Assembly: GCA_964540815.1 (NCBI GenBank)
Contig: CAZIOH010000017.1
Coordinates: 22,073 to 86,072, forward strand
From: CAZIOH01 sp964540815
GTDB taxonomy: Bacteria; Myxococcota_A; Polyangia; Fen-1088
DNA: 64,000 nucleotides
Direction of reading: 5' to 3'
A program made the translations under genes and the position numbers. The notes beneath the pieces were generated by a model. It was not told the origin of the DNA, made no database searches, and saw nothing but the letters and a program-made list of their open reading frames with translations. This document shows, one piece after another, positions 17,800 through 28,215 of this stretch (the first letter of the stretch is position 1; the number at the start of each line of letters is the position of its first letter).

Positions 17800-19083
17800 A
17801 TGTCGGTCCTCGCCCGGGCGCTCGCGCTCCTGCTCTTCGTGTTCCTCGTCGTCGGGGGGACCGTGACCGCCATCGGGGTCGGGCGGGTCCGTCGGACGTA
17901 CGATCTTCCCTTCCCTCCGATCGCGGGCGCACGCGCGACGGATCCGGCGGAGGTGGCGCGCGGAGGGCGCCTGTTCCGCACCGCGTGTCTCGGCTGTCAC
18001 GCGGGGCCCGGGGGCGGCCGCCCGACGGGGGCCCGGGTCCTCGGCGCTCCGGAGTTCCTGGGCGAGATCTGGGCGCCGGACGTCACCCGGGACAGGAGGG
18101 AGGGCATCGCCCAGTGGACCGACGGGGAGCTGGCGCGGCTCCTGCGCAACGGGGTCGGGCGCGACGGGCACTACGCCGCCGCCATGCCGCGCTTTGGTCG
18201 CCTCGCCGATCCGGAGGTGGCGGCGCTCCTCGGCTTCCTGCGCGACTCGGATGATCCCCTGGTGGCGCCGGGGGGGGCCCCCGCGGCTGCCGTTCCGCGC
18301 TCGCGGCTCAGCCTGATCGGGATGCTGGTGCTCGCGTATTCGGTGGGGATCGACACCGCCGGCGACCCGGTGGTGGCCGCGCCCGAGCGCGCGGCGACCC
18401 CTGCGTACGGGCGCTACCTCGCTGCGTCGGTCTACGCCTGCGTGGAGTGCCACACCGAAGGGTACGCGCCCCTGCGCGACAAGCTCCGCTCGCCGTCGTT
18501 GCTCGGGGGCGGGCTCGATCTGCGCACGCCCCGCTCCGAGCCCATCTATTCGGCCAACCTCACGGCCGACGCCGAGACCGGCCTGCCGCCCGAGGTGGAT
18601 GCCGCCGCGCTCGGACGCATCCTGTCCACCGGCATCGGCGCGCGCGGGCTTCCCCTGCGTCCGCCCATGCCGGTCTTCCGGTTCATCGGAGATCCCGAGC
18701 ACCGCGACGGCGATGTGCATGTGGATCTGGATGTCCGCGCGCTCCTCGCGTTCCTTCGCTCCGTGCCGCCCGTGCACCGACGGACGCCCGACGGTCCGCC
18801 GCGCGAGGCACCCCGGCCCGATTCGCCGCCCGAACGCCTCTTCGCGACCCTCGGCTGCGCGAGCTGCCACGGGGATGGGGCGCCGGGACGAGCCGATCTG
18901 GTGCGCGCGTCCCGGCTCTCGTCGGTGGACGCCATCGCGGCGGCGATCCGCCACCCCGAAGCCAGTCACCCCGCCAGCCAGATGCCCACCTACGCCTCGG
19001 TGCTCGACGGGCCCGCGGCGGCGCGCCTCGCCGCGTGGATCCGGTCGTCGTTCTCCGCGCCGGGCGGCGGCGAAACGCGCTAG
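17800..19083 (+). CDS. Three-haem c-type cytochrome, membrane anchored
   Basis: From ATG 17800 the protein has 427 residues. An uncleaved hydrophobic N-terminus (LARALALLLFVFLVVGG) leads into the periplasmic part. Three CxxCH haem-attachment sites are visible: CLGCH early, CVECH in the middle and CASCH in the C-terminal third, each in a cytochrome-c-like module with a downstream Met candidate. This resembles multi-module cytochromes that act as dehydrogenase subunits or electron carriers in the periplasm. No dehydrogenase partner sits beside it. It ends 29 nt before the ABC ATPase gene on the same strand, but a functional link is doubtful. Confidence 0.9.
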   Translation: MSVLARALALLLFVFLVVGGTVTAIGVGRVRRTYDLPFPPIAGARATDPAEVARGGRLFRTACLGCHAGPGGGRPTGARVLGAPEFLGEIWAPDVTRDRREGIAQWTDGELARLLRNGVGRDGHYAAAMPRFGRLADPEVAALLGFLRDSDDPLVAPGGAPAAAVPRSRLSLIGMLVLAYSVGIDTAGDPVVAAPERAATPAYGRYLAASVYACVECHTEGYAPLRDKLRSPSLLGGGLDLRTPRSEPIYSANLTADAETGLPPEVDAAALGRILSTGIGARGLPLRPPMPVFRFIGDPEHRDGDVHVDLDVRALLAFLRSVPPVHRRTPDGPPREAPRPDSPPERLFATLGCASCHGDGAPGRADLVRASRLSSVDAIAAAIRHPEASHPASQMPTYASVLDGPAAARLAAWIRSSFSAPGGGETR

Positions 19084-19112
19084 AAAGACCCCGGGAACCC
19101 GCAGGAGGAGCC

Positions 19113-19790
19113 TTGCTGCTCGAAGTCGTCGGTTTGAAGAAGGTGCTGGGAGGCGCCGTCGTGTTCGACGACGTGACGTTCGCGGTGGCCGCGGGCTCGT
19201 CGACGGTGATCCGGGGCGGCTCGGGCTGCGGCAAGACCACGCTCCTGCGCTGTCTCAACGGGCTCGAGCCGATCGATGCCGGCTCGATCCGCGTGGACGA
19301 CGTGCGCCTCGTCGCGCCGGGTCCGTTCCCCGCCCGTGCCCTGCAGGACCTGCGGCGGCGCCTGGGGATCGTGTTTCAGCAGTGGAACCTGTTCGCGCAC
19401 CGCACGGTGCTCGACAACGTGACCGAGGCGCCCATCCACGTCGCGCGCCAGGCCCCGGCGGCGGCCGTGTCGCGCGCGCGACAGTTGCTGGAGCGGGTGG
19501 GCGTGCACCACCGGGCAGACGCGTACCCCCATCGCCTGTCCGGGGGCGAGCAACAGCGGGTGGCGATCGCGCGGGCCCTCGCGATGCAGCCCGACGTGCT
19601 CCTGCTCGACGAGCCCACCAGCGCCCTCGACGGCGTGCGTGCGGGCGAGCTCCTCGGCCTGCTCGCCGAGCTCCGCGCGACCGGGCTGACCCTGGTCACC
19701 GTCACCCACGACGATCGGGTGTGCGACGCGCTCGGGGAGCAGGTGCTCACCCTCGAGGGGGGCCGCCTGCGGGCGGGCGCTCAGCGGTAG
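19113..19790 (+). CDS. Polar amino acid ABC transporter ATP-binding protein
   Basis: A 225-residue ABC ATPase. The start is a TTG at 19113, chosen because AGGAGG (19103-19108) precedes it by 4 nt and the protein then begins LLEVVGLKK as these ATPases do. Walker A GGSGCGKTT, Q-loop FQQWNLF, signature LSGGEQQR and Walker B LLLDEPTSALD are intact. It resembles GlnQ/HisP types. The cognate binding protein and permease are probably the fused gene converging from the right (19862-21472), an unusual split arrangement. The ATPase is slightly shorter than the typical 240 residues. Confidence 0.9.
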   Translation: MLLEVVGLKKVLGGAVVFDDVTFAVAAGSSTVIRGGSGCGKTTLLRCLNGLEPIDAGSIRVDDVRLVAPGPFPARALQDLRRRLGIVFQQWNLFAHRTVLDNVTEAPIHVARQAPAAAVSRARQLLERVGVHHRADAYPHRLSGGEQQRVAIARALAMQPDVLLLDEPTSALDGVRAGELLGLLAELRATGLTLVTVTHDDRVCDALGEQVLTLEGGRLRAGAQR

Positions 19791-19861
19791 AGACGCTCGA
19801 GGTCGCTCACCAGATCTTCGAAGGGAGAGGTCTGCCGCTCGGCCCCCATCTGGTCCCGGCC

Positions 19862-21472
19862 TCAGGCGGTCAGGCGTCGCTCGAGGTGGGTGGCCAGCCG
19901 CGACAGCGGGAAGCTGAGGGCGAAGTAGAACGCCGCGCAGGCCAGGCCCGGCAACAACCAGCCGCGGGTGTCGACCGCGGTGATCGACATGCGCTTGGTG
20001 AGCTCGACGACCGAGATCACCGAGACCAGAGAGCTGTCCTTGAGGAGCGCGATGAAGTCGTTGGCGATCCCGGGCAAGGCCACGCGGGCCGCCTGCGGCA
20101 ACACGATCCGCCGCAGGGCGAGCCGACCGGACATCCCCAGGCTAAGGGCGGCCTCGGTCTGTCCAGGCGGGACCGCGGAGATCCCGGCCCGGTGCAGCTC
20201 GGATTCGTAGGCCGCGTAGTTGAGCCCGAGCCCGAGGATCGCGGCCCCGATGGCGTCGAGGCGCAGCACCGGGGCGAGCCCGTAGTAGAGGACATAGAGC
20301 TGCAGGAGGACCGGGGTTCCTCGGAAGAGCTCGACGTACGCAATGGCGAGGATGCGCGCCCGCCGGCCGTAGAGGCGGATGAGAGCCAGGCAGAGGCCGA
20401 GGGGGACCGCCAGCGCCATCGCGCCCGTCGAGACCAGCAGGGTCATGAGCGCCCCGTCGGCGAACAGCCGGAGGTGCCGCCATCCGAAGCGCGCCGGGAC
20501 CGCGACCACCGAGGCGGCGGGCGCGAGCTCGGACCCGCTCGCCACGCCGGAATGGGCATCGGGCGTCCCCCCGTTCATCCGGCTCCCCCCGGCGCCGACT
20601 TCGGCGCTGGCAGGGGCGGGCGCGTGCGCGGCGAGGTTCCAGCGACCGAGGATTGTGGCCAGCTTGCCCGTGCCGGTCAGCCTGGCCAGCGCCCGGTCGA
20701 GGGCGGCGAGCAGCTCGGTGTCACGCGGGCGGAGCGCGATGGCGTAGCGTCCGGTGGCCACGTCGGTGACCACCCGCAGGTGCGGATGGTTCGGCAGGTA
20801 GCGGTCGATGATGATGTCGTCGAGCAGCACCGCGTCCGTGCGGTGGTTGTCGAGGTCGATGAGCGGCTCGTCGACGCCCTCGTAGGGCACCGGCACGGCC
20901 CCGCTCGCGCGCAGGGTGTTCCAGGCCTGGGAGGCGGCCAGGGTCCCGACCCGCAGGCCGCGCAGGCTGTCGAGGTCGCGCACGTGCGCGTCGTCGGCGC
21001 GCGCCACCAGGCGCTCGTGGAAGAGGCAATACGGGGCGGAGAAGGCCACGCGCGTGGCCAGATCGGGCGTCACCTCGATGCCGTTGAGAGCCACGTCGAA
21101 GTCACCACGCTCGAGGGACGGAATCAGCGTCGACCAGTCGTTTTGCACCAGCTCGGCGCGGATGTGCGCAGGCTGGCGCGTCGGCGAGCCCGGAGTCGAA
21201 CCGGCGGCGACATCGTCCTCGAGGGCGGCGGCCAGCGCCTCCGCCAGCTCGACCTCGAACCCGACGAGGTGGCCTGGGCGGGCCGGATCCTCGAAGACGT
21301 AGGGCTCGCCGCCCTGCTGATCGGCGCCCCAACGCAGCACCCCCGAGCGCCGCACCCGCTCGAGCCCCCCGCCCGCACCGGTCTCTCCCATCACCCGGCG
21401 AGCGCAAGGAAGGAGGCCGCACGCGAGGCCCGCGACCACCACCAGGACCAGCCGGCGCACGCCCATGCGCAT
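19862..21472 (-). CDS. Fused amino acid ABC substrate-binding protein / permease
   Basis: From ATG 21472 the protein has 536 residues. A signal-peptide-like N-terminus is followed by a periplasmic amino-acid-binding domain of about 250 residues (GFEVELAEALA, the DFDVALNGIEVTPD motif, SAPYC). A Pro/Ala/Gly linker leads to a HisM/GlnP-type permease with several membrane helices and the EAA loop (EAALSLGMSGRLALRRIVLPQA). Such fusions deliver substrate directly to the translocation pore. The probable ATPase partner is the convergent gene at 19113. Cargo is likely a polar amino acid; specificity is not visible. Confidence 0.9.
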   Translation of the reverse strand: MRMGVRRLVLVVVAGLACGLLPCARRVMGETGAGGGLERVRRSGVLRWGADQQGGEPYVFEDPARPGHLVGFEVELAEALAAALEDDVAAGSTPGSPTRQPAHIRAELVQNDWSTLIPSLERGDFDVALNGIEVTPDLATRVAFSAPYCLFHERLVARADDAHVRDLDSLRGLRVGTLAASQAWNTLRASGAVPVPYEGVDEPLIDLDNHRTDAVLLDDIIIDRYLPNHPHLRVVTDVATGRYAIALRPRDTELLAALDRALARLTGTGKLATILGRWNLAAHAPAPASAEVGAGGSRMNGGTPDAHSGVASGSELAPAASVVAVPARFGWRHLRLFADGALMTLLVSTGAMALAVPLGLCLALIRLYGRRARILAIAYVELFRGTPVLLQLYVLYYGLAPVLRLDAIGAAILGLGLNYAAYESELHRAGISAVPPGQTEAALSLGMSGRLALRRIVLPQAARVALPGIANDFIALLKDSSLVSVISVVELTKRMSITAVDTRGWLLPGLACAAFYFALSFPLSRLATHLERRLTA

Positions 21473-21629
21473 GCACACGAAAGAAGGTGGAGAGGGGAGC
21501 CGCACGAGCAACGCTGATACGGACGATACCTCAAACGGCCCGGGCGCGGACCGCGAGAGTGCTGGCGCGCCGGCGGCAGCGGCAGCGTCAGCGCGAGGGT
21601 GACCGCCACCACGGCATGCAAGATATAAG

Positions 21630-23870
21630 ATGTCGGAGATGTCCACCCCGAGCGTGATCCTGGATTTGCCCGGAGCCGAGCCGTTCCCCGAGGCTCTGCG
21701 GCAGAAGCTGTCGGCCGCGCCGCCGCCCGCCGACGGCGGCGCGCGCTTCACGAACCGGCTGCTGCTCGAGGAGAGCCCCTATCTCCGGCAACACGCGCAC
21801 AATCCCGTCAACTGGTTTCCCTGGGGCGAGGAGGCCTTCGACGAGGCCAGGCGCCTCGGTCGTCCGATCTTCCTGTCCGTGGGGTACTCGACCTGCCACT
21901 GGTGTCACGTGATGGAGCGCGAGTCCTTCGAGGACCAGGAGATCGCGGCCTTTCTCAACCGCCACTACGTCACGATCAAGGTGGATCGCGAGGAGCGCCC
22001 GGATGTGGATGCCGTCTACATGAGCGCGGTCCAGCAGCTGACCGGGTCCGGCGGGTGGCCCATGAGCGTCTGGTTGACGCCCGAGCGAGAGCCCTTCTTT
22101 GGCGGCACCTACTTCCCACCGCGCGATGGCGCACGCGGCACGCGCCATGGCTTCCTGACGTTGCTGCGGGAGCTCGACGAGACCTACCGAAAGGAGCCGG
22201 AGCGCGTGGGCCGCGCCGCCAGGTCCCTGGTCGAGGCCGTGCGGCGGGACATGGAGGGGACGCCGGAGGGTGGAGCGGGACGAAGAGGCGAGGGCGACGG
22301 CGAGCTCGACGCGATCCCGGGGCGGCAGTCCATCGAGCGGGCGGTCGACTACTTCAAGCGCGCCTTCGACGCCACCCATGGCGGCCTGCGCCGCGCGCCC
22401 AAGTTCCCGTCCAACGTCCCCATCCGGCTGCTGCTGAGGCACTACCACCGCACCCACGACGTGGACGCCCTCAACGTGGCCCTCGTGACCCTCGAGAGGA
22501 TGGCCGGCGGTGGCCTCTACGACCAGCTCGCGGGCGGTTTCCACCGCTACTCCACCGACGCCGAGTGGCTGGTGCCGCACTTCGAGAAGATGCTGTACGA
22601 CAACGCCCTCCTGGTGGTGGCGTACGTCGAGGCGTACCAGCTCACCGGTCAGCCGTTCCTGGCCCGGGTCGCGCGCGAGACCTGCGACTACGTGCTGCGG
22701 GAGATGACCGCGGCCGGGGGCGGCTTCTTCTCCGCCACCGATGCCGACTCGGAGGGCGAGGAGGGAAAGTTCTTCGTGTGGACCGAGGCCGAGATCCGCG
22801 AGGTCTTGATCGCGGGCGGGCTCGATCCCCACGGCGATCTCGAGACGTTCCTCCAGCACTACGACGTCACGCCCGAGGGGAACTGGGAAGGCACCACCAT
22901 CTTGCGGGTGCCGAAGCCGAACGAGGAGGTGTGGCAGCGCCTCGGCCGCGCGCGGGAGCTGCTCTACGCGCGCCGGCTCTCGCGGGTGCCCCCGTCCCGC
23001 GACGAGAAGATCCTCGGAGCCTGGAACGGGCTCATGATCTCGGCGCTGGCGGTGGCCGGGCGGGTGCTCGGCGAGGCCCGCTACACGGAGGGGGCCCGGC
23101 GCGCGGCGGACTTCGTGCTCGAGCACATGCGCGACCCGCAGGGCGACCTGGTGCGCAGCTTCAAGTCCCGGGCGGCGGCGGCGCGGACGTCGACGTCGAC
23201 GTCTTCGGGCCTCGGCTTTCTCGACGACTTCGCGTTCGTGACCGCCGGGCTCATCGAGCTGTACCAGTCGACGTTCGAGCCGCGCTACCTGCGCGAGGCG
23301 CTGCGGCTGGCGAATGCCACCGAGCAGCACTTCGCCGATCCAGGCGGCGGCTGGTTCATGACCGGTGCCGCGCACGAGGCGCTCATCGCGCGCGAGCGGC
23401 CGGCCTACGATGGCGCCGAGCCGTCCGGCGCCTCGGTGGCCTTGATGAACGTCCTGCGGCTCGGCACGTACACCGACGATTCGAGGTGGCGGGGCATCGC
23501 CGAGCGCGGCTTTCGTTCTCTCGCCCACGTGCTCGGCGACCGCTCGGTGCTGCTCACCGAGGCGCTGCTGGCGCTCGACTATTACTGGGACGAGCCGCGC
23601 GAGATCGCGCTCGTGTGGCCCGAGACACGGACGCGGTCCGCCGCCGCGCCCTTCCTCGCGGCGCTCGCCCGAACCTACCTGCGCTCCTTCGTGCTGGCGG
23701 GCGGAAGCCCGAGCGAGCTGGCCGCCCTCGGGGACACGGTGCCGTTCGTGGGAGGCAAGCTCACCCGAGCGAACCACGTCACGGCCTACGTCTGCCGGCA
23801 AGGCACCTGCGCGTTGCCCACCGACGATCCGGATGCCTTCCAGGCCCAGCTCGCCGGCGTCACCGAATGA
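21630..23870 (+). CDS. DUF255 thioredoxin-fold protein (YyaL/SPATA20 family)
   Basis: A 746-residue protein. The N-terminal thioredoxin-like DUF255 domain has ESPYLRQHAHNPVNW and the motif STCHWCHVM with C89 and C92. The remaining roughly 550 residues look like an alpha/alpha barrel of the N-acylglucosamine epimerase type (EDQ, HFEKMLYDNA, GAWNGLMISALA). The family is widespread and its biochemical function unsettled. The start may be ATG 21630 or 21639; TATAAG at 21624-21629 is a candidate -10 box favouring the second. Small insertions (about 206-225; RTSTSTSS near 515) look like repeat expansions. It diverges from the ABC fusion gene. Confidence 0.9.
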   Translation: MSEMSTPSVILDLPGAEPFPEALRQKLSAAPPPADGGARFTNRLLLEESPYLRQHAHNPVNWFPWGEEAFDEARRLGRPIFLSVGYSTCHWCHVMERESFEDQEIAAFLNRHYVTIKVDREERPDVDAVYMSAVQQLTGSGGWPMSVWLTPEREPFFGGTYFPPRDGARGTRHGFLTLLRELDETYRKEPERVGRAARSLVEAVRRDMEGTPEGGAGRRGEGDGELDAIPGRQSIERAVDYFKRAFDATHGGLRRAPKFPSNVPIRLLLRHYHRTHDVDALNVALVTLERMAGGGLYDQLAGGFHRYSTDAEWLVPHFEKMLYDNALLVVAYVEAYQLTGQPFLARVARETCDYVLREMTAAGGGFFSATDADSEGEEGKFFVWTEAEIREVLIAGGLDPHGDLETFLQHYDVTPEGNWEGTTILRVPKPNEEVWQRLGRARELLYARRLSRVPPSRDEKILGAWNGLMISALAVAGRVLGEARYTEGARRAADFVLEHMRDPQGDLVRSFKSRAAAARTSTSTSSGLGFLDDFAFVTAGLIELYQSTFEPRYLREALRLANATEQHFADPGGGWFMTGAAHEALIARERPAYDGAEPSGASVALMNVLRLGTYTDDSRWRGIAERGFRSLAHVLGDRSVLLTEALLALDYYWDEPREIALVWPETRTRSAAAPFLAALARTYLRSFVLAGGSPSELAALGDTVPFVGGKLTRANHVTAYVCRQGTCALPTDDPDAFQAQLAGVTE

Positions 23871-23958
23871 TGCCGCTCTGGTCCGTCCATCGTGACCGGC
23901 CTCCGAGATCAGGGCCCAAGTCCCGTCCTCGTTCCCGGCGGCGCGTCCCGCCCCATCG

Positions 23959-24591
23959 TCAACGTGGCCGCGACGGGAACAACGTCGCCGCGACGTCCGC
24001 CGGGGTCGCTCCCGAGTGTCGCGCGACGAACGCAATGGCCACCTGCGACAACCTCCCGCCCGCCCGGGCGCGGCTGGCGTGGAGGAACGCCGCAAGGAAC
24101 GACGGCGGGAGCGCATCGTCGTGCCGGCCCGGCACCGCCGGACGGCTGCGCGCCACCAACGCCGCGGCCACCAGGCGGTGGTAGGTCCAGATCCAGCGGA
24201 TCCATTCTTCCGCGTCGCCGGCCACGCCGCTGGCGCCGATCTCTTCTCGCTTCGCCGTGGGCTCGGTCGTCGCCTCCGCGAGGAGCTCGGCCCGGCGCGC
24301 GAGCTCGGGCGCACCCAGCCGGTCGAGCTCGCGCAGGCAGCCCGGGAACTCCTCGGCGAGCGCGCGCATCGCGGGCCGGGTCGCGGGCTCGTTGCCCGCC
24401 CCTGCCGACCCGGCCGCGCGCGCGGCGGGTGTCCCTGTCGCGGCCGCGTCCCGTGCCAGCCGCCATTGCAGGAGCTGGCGATACTTGCGCGCGAGCGCGG
24501 CACGCGCGGCCACGCCGAGGGGCGGCGCCGGCATCGACGGCTTCCCCGACGGCTCGACCGTCCGACCGGCCCGACGCCGCTCGCCGCTCAC
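23959..24591 (-). CDS. Hypothetical protein coupled to PlsC
   Basis: A 210-residue, Arg/Ala-rich, predominantly helical protein starting at GTG 24591, whose GTGA overlaps the TGA stop of the upstream acyltransferase gene. That overlap implies translational coupling. Conserved-looking helices include LARKYRQLLQWRLARD, CLRELDRLGAPELARR and EEWIRWIWTYHRLVAAALVA; there is no signal peptide or membrane helix. I do not recognise the family; a myxobacterial accessory factor for the acyltransferase or its product is the simplest guess. Confidence 0.7.
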   Translation of the reverse strand: MSGERRRAGRTVEPSGKPSMPAPPLGVAARAALARKYRQLLQWRLARDAAATGTPAARAAGSAGAGNEPATRPAMRALAEEFPGCLRELDRLGAPELARRAELLAEATTEPTAKREEIGASGVAGDAEEWIRWIWTYHRLVAAALVARSRPAVPGRHDDALPPSFLAAFLHASRARAGGRLSQVAIAFVARHSGATPADVAATLFPSRPR

Positions 24592-25991
24592 GGGCTCAGC
24601 TCCCGGAGAGCATCCGCGACCGCCGCGGCGAGCTGGTGCCGGTGCCGCGCCAGGTCCTCGGCCGCGGCCGAGCCCCGCGCGCGCCAGGCGAGATGGCGCA
24701 CGCCCTCCACCACGTCCCCGAGCGTCTCCGCGAAGCGCAGCGCACCGTAGCCGGCGAAGGGCGCCACCACCAGCGACGCGAGCCCGAGCTCCCAGCCGCC
24801 GAACGCCCCGAGCGCGACCGCCTCGAGGAGCCAGGCGCCCGTCAGGAAGGCGGCCCCGCCGATCATCTTCAGCGTGGACCACACGTCCTCGTCGCGGGTC
24901 ATGCGCCGGGCGGCCACGTCCGCCAGGCGGTACGGGACGAAGCCGGTCAGGGCTCCCCACACCGCCACGGGCACGAGCAGGACCGCGCGGAGGGCCGTCA
25001 GCGCCAGCCGCCCCGGGGACACGCGCGGGGTCTCGAGCTGCCAGGGATCCTTGACGCCGAGGCGGGCCAGCGCGCTGGCATAGCGCTCGGCGATCTGCGT
25101 GACCTCCGCCAGCTTGCGGGGGTTGCGTTCCTGCAGGCGTGGGTATGCCTGCAACAACGTCCTGGTCCGCACGTAGCGGGCGTCGGGCGCGTCGTCGTCG
25201 GGCGCCCGGGAGGTCCAGCTCGCCACGCGCGCGATCCCGGCCAGGAGATCGCGCGTCTCGGCCTGCAGCACCAGCTCGTCGAGCCGATCGCGAATCTGCG
25301 CCGTCAGGGCCTCGATGGCCGCCCGCGGGTCCGCCCGGTAGGCGTCGACCAGGGGCGCGAGATCGATGGGCGCTCCGACGACCACGTGCACCGCCGATCG
25401 GAAGGTGGCCTTGTCCCGGTATGACAGACCGACTGGAATCAAGCGCGGGAACGGCCGCCCGGCGCCTGCTGTCTCGCCAGCGCGCCCGGCCGCCCCGTCC
25501 TCGGACCCGTCTTCGGCCTCTTGCGCCGCCGAGAGGGCCAGGCGGGCGGCCCCCGATTTCAGTGGCTTGAGCTGCGGATCCGAGTGCGAGGTGCCCTCCG
25601 GGTACAGCGCCAGCTCCGCTCCCTCGGCCAGCGCCGCCCGGCACCGAGCAAAGCTCTCCTCGTTCCGGCTGACGGTCTCACCGCCCTCGGCGACCCGCAT
25701 GTCCTGTTGCCGGTAGACCGGGAAGCATTCGAACGCATCCATCGCCAGGCGGCCGAACGGGTTTCCGTACAGGGTGCTCTTGGCCAGAAAACGCACCCTG
25801 CGGCCGATGGTCACCCGCAACACGAGCGGGTCCATCAGCCCGTTCGGATGGTTGGCGACATAGATCGTCGGGCCGCCCGCCGGCAGGTGCTCGGCCCCCT
25901 GCAGGCTGCGGAGCGGGTAATACAGGCGGATCAGGAGCTCCGCCAGCCATCGCAGCACCCTGGTCGCCAGGCCGCGCATGGGAGGAAGCAT
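24588..25991 (-). CDS. PlsC-type lysophospholipid/glycerol-3-phosphate acyltransferase with C-terminal membrane domain
   Basis: A 467-residue protein from ATG 25991 (25979 possible). The 1-acyl-glycerol-phosphate acyltransferase signature is clear: NHPNGLMD supplies the catalytic H-x4-D, FPVYRQQ and YPEGTSHSDPQ the substrate-binding blocks. After about 250 residues a helical region is followed by two or three membrane segments (LTALRAVLLVPVAVWGALTG, GGAAFLTGAWLLEAVALGA, LGLASLVVAPFAGYGALR). It should acylate lysophospholipid or glycerol phosphate at the inner membrane. A hydrophilic Glu/Gly insertion (near AQEAEDGSEDG) interrupts the catalytic domain. Coupled to the small protein downstream. 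Confidence 0.88.
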   Translation of the reverse strand: MLPPMRGLATRVLRWLAELLIRLYYPLRSLQGAEHLPAGGPTIYVANHPNGLMDPLVLRVTIGRRVRFLAKSTLYGNPFGRLAMDAFECFPVYRQQDMRVAEGGETVSRNEESFARCRAALAEGAELALYPEGTSHSDPQLKPLKSGAARLALSAAQEAEDGSEDGAAGRAGETAGAGRPFPRLIPVGLSYRDKATFRSAVHVVVGAPIDLAPLVDAYRADPRAAIEALTAQIRDRLDELVLQAETRDLLAGIARVASWTSRAPDDDAPDARYVRTRTLLQAYPRLQERNPRKLAEVTQIAERYASALARLGVKDPWQLETPRVSPGRLALTALRAVLLVPVAVWGALTGFVPYRLADVAARRMTRDEDVWSTLKMIGGAAFLTGAWLLEAVALGAFGGWELGLASLVVAPFAGYGALRFAETLGDVVEGVRHLAWRARGSAAAEDLARHRHQLAAAVADALRELSP

Positions 25992-26116
25992 ACCCGAGAA
26001 CCGCCGTGCCCTCGGCCGGGTGGGGGAGGGATGGGACGATGGGAACGAGGACGAGGACGGCGACGGGCAATTGGGGGAAGAGGATCGTTCCCGGGCGGGA
26101 GGGCCGAGGCCTTCAG
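25992..26116. other. Intergenic spacer with GACGAG-type tract
   Basis: No gene. It contains a short purine-rich run (about 26044-26067) built from GACGAG/GACGGC units, similar to the one at 16218-16250, which also lies just upstream of a minus-strand gene. Confidence 0.3.
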
Positions 26117-27838
<1,722 letters not shown>

Positions 27839-27849
27839 CCCTGCACGCT

Positions 27850-27906
27850 ACGCGAAAGCTCGTTTCGGCAACGCAAATTCGTGGTCGAGAACGACGCAAG
27901 CTCGTG
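27850..27906. promoter_or_regulatory. Candidate enhancer sites (UAS) for the sigma-54 activator
   Basis: Two 13-bp direct repeats, ACGCAAATTCGTG (27871-27883) and ACGCAAGCTCGTG (27894-27906), differ at two positions and are 23 bp apart. A third, looser copy ACGCGAAAGCTCGT starts at 27850, overlapping a perfect inverted repeat CGAAA-gctcg-TTTCG (27853-27867). They lie about 150-200 bp upstream of the sigma-54 promoter, the usual distance for an enhancer acting by DNA looping, and could also control the regulator gene itself. Confidence 0.5.
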
Positions 27907-28054
27907 TGGGCCGCACCCGACACCGCTGCCGTTTTCCAGATGCTGGCGCGCTCGATACCGGGATGAAACCGCCGCTCGCACGTCTCGAAACGTCGCGATC
28001 GATCCACCGCGATTCCCCAGGGGATCGCCCGAAGGTGGGGCTCCTTCTCCTCGC

Positions 28055-28070
28055 TGGCTCGGCGCTTGCT
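28055..28070 (+). promoter_or_regulatory. Sigma-54 (-24/-12) promoter of the Nit1C operon
   Basis: TGGCTCG, four bases, TTGCT: this matches the sigma-54 consensus TGGCACG-N4-TTGCW at all but one position, with GG and GC exactly 12 bp apart. Transcription should start near 28081. A sigma-54 activator is encoded divergently 217 bp away. Confidence 0.85.
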
Positions 28071-28215
28071 GAGCTCGCCGCTCGTTGTCGAATCACGGAG
28101 GCGAGCGCGCCGGGACGCGCGCTTCGCCCGGTCTCAGCACCGCATCCCCGCATTCGCGCTCAGCCGCGCGTGCGTCGCACCCAACCAACTCTCTTCTTGC
28201 CGGAGGACACATCGC

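Larger units (their letters stand above)
27839..28215. other. 377-nt regulatory region between activator and Nit1C operon
   Basis: No gene. It holds repeated ACGCAA-type sites next to the regulator start (27850-27906), a sigma-54 promoter (28055-28070) and the ribosome-binding site GGAGG (28202-28206) of the first operon gene. The untranslated leader would be about 135 nt. Confidence 0.7.

Noticed and set aside
21189..21202. GGAGTCGAACCG, reminiscent of a tRNA T-arm
   Set aside because: No acceptor stem, anticodon arm or CCA context; it lies inside the ABC fusion coding sequence.
21588..24503. Minus-strand frame of 971 codons opposite the DUF255 gene
   Set aside because: The plus-strand frame has unmistakable family motifs; this one is Arg/Gly-rich noise.
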